Source of the DNA: Methylocystis bryophila
GTDB taxonomy: Bacteria > Pseudomonadota > Alphaproteobacteria > Rhizobiales > Beijerinckiaceae
NCBI RefSeq assembly: GCF_027925445.1
Contig: NZ_AP027149.1
Coordinates: 1,798,001 to 1,862,000 of the forward strand
Reading direction: 5' to 3'
Length of the DNA stretch: 64,000 nt
Shown: in pieces, positions 59,799 through 64,000 of the stretch
How the letters are laid out: each line of letters starts with the position of its first letter
Position numbering within the stretch: the first letter of the stretch is position 1
Translations under genes and position numbers: made by a program
The notes under the pieces: model-generated
Seen by the model: the letters and a program-made list of their open reading frames with translations, nothing else
The model's database searches: none
Told to the model about the DNA's origin: nothing

Positions 59799-60395
59799 TC
59801 AGCCGGTCGCTTCGACTTCGCGTTTACTCAGCCGCCAGCCGAGCAGGGCGCCCGCAAAGATCAGACCCGCCAGACCGGCGCCGGGCGCCGGGCCGGGGGC
59901 GATGGCAGCGAGTTGGCCCCGAATTTCACCGCCAGGAAAATTCACGTCATGAATATTCACGTAAGCGAGACCGTCTTCGAGACCGGTGACGAGAGCGGCT
60001 TCCGCCGAACTCGGGGCGCCGCCGTTGGTGGTCAGGAAGGCCGTCTCATAGGTGGCGGCCGCGGTAAGGTCGAATGTGTTGGTGTAAACGCCGGAGGTCG
60101 TGGCCGGGAAGGCGGTAAACGGGATCGCAACGCCGGCGTTTGACCCCGCGGGCGCGCAACAATGGATGTGGGCGCCGGAGGCGGGGGCGCTGAGACCGGT
60201 GAAGCTTATATCCACAGCGAGGGTTTGCGCGCTCGTATTCAAAAAGACGAATGCGCTTCCAGTCGCCGCCGAGGCGTTTGGCGGGACTTGGCTCGATCCG
60301 TTGAGCGTTGTCGAAAATTCCAGGATCGCCGCCTGCGCGGAAGACGACGCCAGCAGCAGCGCCGCCGCAAAGAGAAAAGAGCGGGATGAGCGCAT
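59799..60395 (-). CDS. CHRD-domain protein with PGxGLAGL C-terminal tail
   Basis: 198 aa from ATG 60395 (AGGAGGA upstream). Signal peptide RSSRSFLFAAALLLASSSAQAA. CHRD domain (residues about 25-155): FSTTLNGSSQVPPNASAATGSAFV, SFTGLSAPASGAHIHC, and YVNIHDVNFPGGEIRGQL are the standard strands. The C-terminus PGPAPGAGLAGLIFAGALLGWRLSKRE has a Pro-Gly motif, membrane helix and basic end, a PEP-CTERM-like sorting signal shared with the protein at 28225-28821. CHRD proteins are usually secreted or surface-bound. Confidence 0.85.
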   Translation of the reverse strand: MRSSRSFLFAAALLLASSSAQAAILEFSTTLNGSSQVPPNASAATGSAFVFLNTSAQTLAVDISFTGLSAPASGAHIHCCAPAGSNAGVAIPFTAFPATTSGVYTNTFDLTAAATYETAFLTTNGGAPSSAEAALVTGLEDGLAYVNIHDVNFPGGEIRGQLAAIAPGPAPGAGLAGLIFAGALLGWRLSKREVEATG

Positions 60396-60599
60396 GAGGC
60401 GATCCTCCTTCTGAAAATACGCTGCATGCAGCAGCAAAAAGAAACTTATGCGCTTTGTAGCCGCGCCTGACTGGATGACGCAATTAGGGCAATTGCCTAT
60501 GCCGGCGACTTCGCCGGATAAGCTTGCGACGGATTCACTTGACGGGAGTTCTGGCCGACTGGGCGTGAGCGAAAGCTTGCGCGGTCCGGCTTGGAGCCA

Positions 60600-61232
60600 C
60601 TACGGCTCCCAGAAATCCAGCGCCGGAAAGCCCTCGCCGGAGAGAAGGGCGTAAGTCTCGTAGAGCGGCAGGCCGACGACGGCGGAATAGGAGCCGACGA
60701 CCGTCGCGACGAAAATCCCCGCGCGGCCCTGGATCGCATAGCCTCCCGCCTTGCCGCGCCACTCATCGGTCGCGAGATAGGCCGCGATCTCGGCGCTGCT
60801 TAGGCGCTTGAAGCGGATGCGCGCTTCAGCCAGCCGGCGGCGCTCGGCGCCGCGCGGAGTGATCAGGCTCACCGCCGTGTAAACGCGGTGCTGGCGCCCC
60901 GACAGAAGATGCAAACAGTCTTCCGCCTCATCGCGTGTCTCGCATTTCGGCAGGACGCGCCGGCCGACGGCGACGACTGTGTCGGCCGCGATGAGATAGG
61001 CGCCGACGAGCTCGGGCTGGTTGTTCTTGATCTTGTTCGCAACCTCCGCCTTACGGGTCGCCAGGCGCTGCGCGAGAAATCGCGGCGCTTCGCCCCGTTG
61101 CGGCGTTTCATCGATCTCGGCTGGAAGCAGCGCGTCCACCTCGAGACCCGCCTGCTGCAACAGCGCAAGGCGCCGAGGCGAGGCGGAGGCGAGAACAAGC
61201 CGGGGTCGCGCGGGGACGGGCTGGGGTGTCAA
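60600..61232 (-). CDS. maf: Maf-like nucleotide pyrophosphatase
   Basis: House-cleaning pyrophosphatase for non-canonical or modified nucleotides. 210 aa from TTG 61232. Motifs LVLASASPRRLALLQQAGL, LIAADTVVAVGRRVLPK and SGRQHRVYTAV are diagnostic; the C-terminal GYAIQGRAGIFVATVVGSYSAVVGLPLYET also fits. infA lies upstream on the same strand (26 bases), a common pairing in alphaproteobacteria. Confidence 0.94.
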   Translation of the reverse strand: MTPQPVPARPRLVLASASPRRLALLQQAGLEVDALLPAEIDETPQRGEAPRFLAQRLATRKAEVANKIKNNQPELVGAYLIAADTVVAVGRRVLPKCETRDEAEDCLHLLSGRQHRVYTAVSLITPRGAERRRLAEARIRFKRLSSAEIAAYLATDEWRGKAGGYAIQGRAGIFVATVVGSYSAVVGLPLYETYALLSGEGFPALDFWEP

Positions 61233-61257
61233 GTGCGTGCGCTCCGGCTTTCTGATT

Positions 61258-61476
61258 TTATCGGAAGCGATAAGTGATTCGACCCTTGGTGAGGTCGTAA
61301 GGAGTCATCTCGACCAGAACCTTGTCGCCCTCGAGCACACGGATCCTGTTCTTGCGCATTTTTCCGGCGGTATGGGCGATGATCTCGTGGTCGTTCTCGA
61401 GCTTGACGCGAAACATCGCGCTCGGCAGCAGCTCCGTCACGATTCCCGGAAATTCTAGAAGTTCTTCCTTAGCCAT
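61258..61476 (-). CDS. infA: Translation initiation factor IF-1
   Basis: 72 aa from ATG 61476 (MAKEELLEFPGIVTELLPSAMFRVKLENDHEIIAHTAGKMRKNRIRVLEGDKVLVEM), a single OB-fold of normal length. The frame extends upstream to 61578 but without similarity to IF-1. Followed by maf. The region before it (61477-61584) should hold the promoter, back to back with the cbt riboswitch. Confidence 0.97.
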   Translation of the reverse strand: MAKEELLEFPGIVTELLPSAMFRVKLENDHEIIAHTAGKMRKNRIRVLEGDKVLVEMTPYDLTKGRITYRFR

Positions 61477-61584
61477 GAGGTTCCTTGCAGGCGGCGGGCC
61501 AAAAGGGCCGCGCCCCATCGTTTCGGCGCGGACCCTAATCGAATATGCGGGATTTGTGAACCGGGCGTCGCTTGACAAGGCCGC

Positions 61585-61715
61585 TCCTGGACCTATGGTC
61601 CGGTTTCTTCGTCGCGGGCAGCGGAAGACGGTTCAAAACCGGCACGGTCGCGCCACTGTGATCGCCTTTCGGCGAGAGTCAGACCCCGCTCGCGACAAGT
61701 CGCCGCCCGCTCGAT
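61585..61715 (+). ncRNA. Cobalamin riboswitch
   Basis: Conserved B12-riboswitch elements in order: GGAA followed by ACGGTTCAAAACCGG, then ACGGTCGCGCCACTGT (the GCCACTG core), a short GATCGCC/GGCGAGAG hairpin, and GTCAGACC. It sits directly before cbtB, whose family is known to be B12-regulated. Expected to repress cbtBA and the downstream phosphatase-like gene when cobalamin is plentiful. Confidence 0.9.
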
Positions 61716-61740
61716 GGACGCGAGATCCAAGGAGTTTTTA

Positions 61741-61947
61741 ATGCCCGCCAACTCGTTCAGCGCCGCTCGTCCCGCCGCCATTTCCCTCGCCGAGATCCTG
61801 CCCTGGGCGGTCTTCGGCGGACTGCTCTTGGCGATCGGCTTCTATTTCGTCGGCGTGGAGCAGGGCGCGACGGCCTTCTTCAACGGCGCTTCCGTGCATG
61901 AGTTCGTTCACGACGGCCGGCATCTGCTGGGCTTTCCCTGCCATTGA
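61741..61947 (+). CDS. cbtB: Cobalt transporter subunit CbtB
   Basis: 68 aa. ATG 61741 with AAGGAG eight bases before. One membrane helix (ISLAEILPWAVFGGLLLAIGFYFVGV) and the family's C-terminal His motif VHEFVHDGRHLLGFPCH, proposed to capture cobalt. First gene after the cobalamin riboswitch; works with CbtA. B12 is needed in this organism type for methylmalonyl-CoA and ethylmalonyl-CoA mutases. Confidence 0.95.
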   Translation: MPANSFSAARPAAISLAEILPWAVFGGLLLAIGFYFVGVEQGATAFFNGASVHEFVHDGRHLLGFPCH

Positions 61948-62106
61948 GGGCCTGTCTGAGCGCACCTCCCGATCGCCGTGACAGGCTCTAACGATCGGAT
62001 GGCGCGACCCCCGCCAATGAAGCGCCCGGTCCTCTCCCGCGGAACGGGGGAGGGGGCGTTCCAGCCCGCTCCGACGAGACCGACCTGCGGTCGAGAGGCT
62101 CGACTT

Positions 62107-62856
62107 ATGATGGGAAGACTGCTCGCCGCCGGCATGCTCGCGGGTCTCGTCGCCGGCTTCCTCTCCTTCGGCTTCTTCAAGCTTGCGGGCGAGCCGGCCG
62201 TCGAGCGCGCCATCGCCTTAGAGCGGGCGATGGAGGCGGCCAAGGCTAAGGATGCCGCCGAGCCGGTCGAGCCCGAGCTTTTCAGCCGCAGCGTGCAGTC
62301 TGGCATCGGTCTCCTGACCGGCGTCGCTGTCTATGGCGCGGCGCTGGGCGGGTTTTTCGCCATCGCTTTCGCGGTCGCCTACCGCCGCTTGGGCGATTTC
62401 AGCGGGTTCGCGACCGCAATGCTCCTCGCGGTCTCGGGTTTTATCGCTGTCCATCTAGCGCCGGCGCTCAAATATCCGGCCGCGCCGCCCGCCGTGGGGG
62501 CCGCAGAGACGATCGGCGCCCGCACGAATCTATATTTCGCGTTTCTGTTCATTTCGCTGGCCGCCATCATCGCTGCGGGCGTGTTGCGCCTTCGACTCGA
62601 AAATCCTCTCGGGAGGATGAAAGCGGCGCTTGTCTCCATCGCCGCTTACGTCGCCGTCATGAGCTGCGTCGCTTTCGCGCTTCCCGGCGTTAACGAAACG
62701 CCCGAGAATTTTCCCGCTGCCGCGCTCTGGCAGTTTCGCGCGGCGTCGCTTGGCGGACAGGCGCTGATGTGGGCGGTGCTGGGCCTCGCCTTCGGGGCCG
62801 CCGCCGAAAGACTGCTCGCTCGCGAAGAAGCTTCGTTGCGACCGAAACTTCGCTAA
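62107..62856 (+). CDS. cbtA: Cobalt transporter subunit CbtA
   Basis: Integral membrane cobalt-uptake protein, 249 aa from ATG 62107 (or 62110). Five membrane helices: LLAAGMLAGLVAGFLSFGFFKLAG, GLLTGVAVYGAALGGFFAIAFAVAYRRLG, ATAMLLAVSGFIAVHLAPALKYP, LYFAFLFISLAAIIAAGVL, and QALMWAVLGLAFGAAAERLL. The HLAPALKYPAAPPAVG and GVNETPENFPAAALW loops are family hallmarks. A palindromic fragment (near 62030) lies between cbtB and cbtA. Confidence 0.95.
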   Translation: MMGRLLAAGMLAGLVAGFLSFGFFKLAGEPAVERAIALERAMEAAKAKDAAEPVEPELFSRSVQSGIGLLTGVAVYGAALGGFFAIAFAVAYRRLGDFSGFATAMLLAVSGFIAVHLAPALKYPAAPPAVGAAETIGARTNLYFAFLFISLAAIIAAGVLRLRLENPLGRMKAALVSIAAYVAVMSCVAFALPGVNETPENFPAAALWQFRAASLGGQALMWAVLGLAFGAAAERLLAREEASLRPKLR

Positions 62857-62865
62857 AGGCGCAGA

Positions 62866-63438
62866 ATGCGCCTGGAGCTCCTCTGCTCGGCCTCGACGGC
62901 GGGCCTGCGCGGCGGGTTCTTCCCCACAGCGGACGAGCCGCTCGATCAAAAAGGCCGCGTCGCGCTGGCTCGATTGGCCGGACGGCTCGGAGACTACGAC
63001 AGAATCGTGGCGAGCCCTGCGCTCAGCGCCATGGAGACCGCTCGGGGCCTGCTGCTCGCGGCGACGCCGGAGCCGGCTCTGCGCGACGGCGACTTCGGCC
63101 GCTGGGCGGGGCGCGCGCTCATGGAGGTCGAGGCCCTGGAGCCGGAGGCGCTCGCCCTTTGGCTCAGGAATGCGGGAGTCGCGCCACATGGCGGCGAGTC
63201 CTTTGCCGACGTGGCGAAGCGCGTTGGCCAATGGATGGACGCGCTTCCGGAGAAATCCGGCGTCGTTCTCGCGATCACACATGCAGCCGTGCTCCGCGCT
63301 GCCATCGTTCACGCGCTCGGCGCGCCGTCCCCTTCTCTGCTCTCCATAGACGTCTCGCCTCTCGGCCGGGCGAGATTCGCTCGCGCTCGCGGAACTTGGC
63401 GGTTCGGCGCGCTGCTTCCCCTTAAGCTCTCGCGTTGA
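62866..63438 (+). CDS. Degenerate histidine-phosphatase-like protein
   Basis: 190 aa, nine bases after cbtA and so in the B12-controlled operon. The fold is that of histidine phosphatases (PhoE/CobC-like): IVASPALSAMETARGLL, DGDFGRWAGRALMEVEAL, PHGGESFADVAKRVGQWMD, VVLAITHAAVLRAAIVHALG. But the N-terminal catalytic RHG is replaced by SAS (LLCSASTAGL) and the second Arg (SPxxRAxxTA) is also lost, while the later His is kept. It is therefore probably not a normal phosphatase. A binding or regulatory role in cobalt or cobalamin metabolism is inference. Confidence 0.82.
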   Translation: MRLELLCSASTAGLRGGFFPTADEPLDQKGRVALARLAGRLGDYDRIVASPALSAMETARGLLLAATPEPALRDGDFGRWAGRALMEVEALEPEALALWLRNAGVAPHGGESFADVAKRVGQWMDALPEKSGVVLAITHAAVLRAAIVHALGAPSPSLLSIDVSPLGRARFARARGTWRFGALLPLKLSR

Positions 63439-63874
63439 GCGTTTCCGATCTGCACAACAGGTAGCTATCGGCGATCCGGCCGTGCTTGCGGAGCGTTTCT
63501 TCCCGGATCGCGACGATATCGCTCATCACCTCGGCAAGCCTTCCGGCGACGAGAATTTCTTCCTTCGTGCCGAGATAAGCGCCCCAGATAATGTCGAGAT
63601 CGGCTTCGCCGAGCCGCGTGAAGGAGTGGTCGCGATCGAGAAGAACCATCACGCTAGCCGCATTGTCGGGAAAGCCTTCCGCAAGCTTGCGTCCGGTCGT
63701 GACGTGAACGGGAGCGTCGAGGCGGTTCTGCGCGAGAGGATGCTTTGCCGCCAAGGCCCGAACGGCGCGCTCGATCGCGTTGACGTGGACGAAAACATCC
63801 GCATCGCCGTCAGCGAGCTGAATGAAACCGAAGCCGTTTTGAGAATTCAACCATTTCACGCGTGGGATCGCCAT
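63422..63874 (-). CDS. Cold-shock-domain-like protein with divergent C-terminus
   Basis: 150 aa from ATG 63874. Residues 5-38 (VKWLNSQNGFGFIQLADGDADVFVHVNAIERA) match the first three strands of a cold shock domain, including the RNP1-like NGFGFI and RNP2-like DVFVHV. The usual last two strands are absent; instead come about 110 residues (LLDRDHSFTRLGEADLDIIWGAYLGTKEEILVAGRLAEVM) of unknown type. It overlaps the convergent phosphatase-like gene by 17 bases. Whether it still binds nucleic acid is uncertain. Confidence 0.65.
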   Translation of the reverse strand: MAIPRVKWLNSQNGFGFIQLADGDADVFVHVNAIERAVRALAAKHPLAQNRLDAPVHVTTGRKLAEGFPDNAASVMVLLDRDHSFTRLGEADLDIIWGAYLGTKEEILVAGRLAEVMSDIVAIREETLRKHGRIADSYLLCRSETLNARA

Positions 63875-63945
63875 CTGGTGTCTCCGGGCGCTCATGCGCA
63901 TGCGCCGCTGATGGCCATCCTGCTCACGCCGCGCCTGCGTCGGGG

Positions 63946-64000
63946 TCAGAACTGCCAATGCAGGCGGGCCGCCAAAATATTCGCAGGGCCTCGCGCCCCG
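63946..64000 (-). CDS. 3' end of a possible outer-membrane barrel gene
   Basis: The last 55 bases of the window on the minus strand read ...PANILAARLHWQF followed by TGA at 63946-63948. The alternating pattern and terminal aromatic Phe are typical of the final strand of porins or TonB-dependent receptors. Too short to name. Confidence 0.4.
   Translation of the reverse strand, partial: GARGPANILAARLHWQF

Overview
The window looks like chromosomal DNA of a GC-rich alphaproteobacterial methylotroph. A type II methanotroph of the Methylocystis/Methylosinus kind is the best guess. The pointers are a PmoD-like copper protein (16719-17417), a serine-cycle-type glycerate 2-kinase (24187-25467), a lanmodulin-like lanthanide-binding EF-hand protein (57828-58241), a four-gene set typical of PQQ-dependent alcohol dehydrogenase systems (52756-56820) and a B12-riboswitch-controlled cbtBA cobalt transporter (61585-62856). 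Most other genes are ordinary Rhizobiales-type housekeeping genes. I see no CRISPR array, prophage or secretion locus.

Layout. 0-13 kb: 3' end of glucokinase, site-2 protease, an IS630-family element, TPR protein, asd, purC, a tiny Trp/Arg-rich secreted peptide, ung, a GNAT acetyltransferase and an AT-richer radical SAM gene that looks acquired. 13-29 kb: LolA-like protein, SulP transporter, PmoD-like protein, lytic transglycosylase, phosphoesterase, binding protein, outer-membrane barrel, tRNA-Pro, glycerate kinase, tsaC, a CAU tRNA and a PGxGLAGL-tailed secreted protein. 29-42.4 kb: a nitrate-assimilation region on the minus strand, nasT-nasS then nirB-nirD-nasA-narK, followed by a PP2C/kinase fusion and flanked by a two-barrel outer-membrane protein. 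42.7-52.7 kb: map, radC, LysR/quinone reductase pair, GFA protein, ferredoxin and ferredoxin reductase, lipoprotein, class II DAHP synthase and infC. 52.7-64 kb: PQQ-associated ABC set, lanmodulin-like protein, glycosyltransferase, CHRD protein, maf, infA and the cbtBA operon.

Three features stand out. First, two families of palindromic 112-bp elements are bounded by TA within CTAG, like IS630 insertions. They sit against the TAG stop codons of six genes, and two stacked copies are read through in frame inside the SulP gene (76 extra codons). A different palindromic repeat is translated inside three genes of the PQQ-associated ABC set, including a signal peptide. Second, NasT (ANTAR antiterminator) appears to have two targets. 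One is a paired-hexaloop leader before nirB. The other is a leader before the unusual two-barrel outer-membrane protein that carries a strong intrinsic terminator, which would make that protein a nitrate-regulated porin candidate. Third, the lanmodulin-like protein keeps the exact EF-hand spacing of lanmodulin but has lost most of the position-2 prolines.
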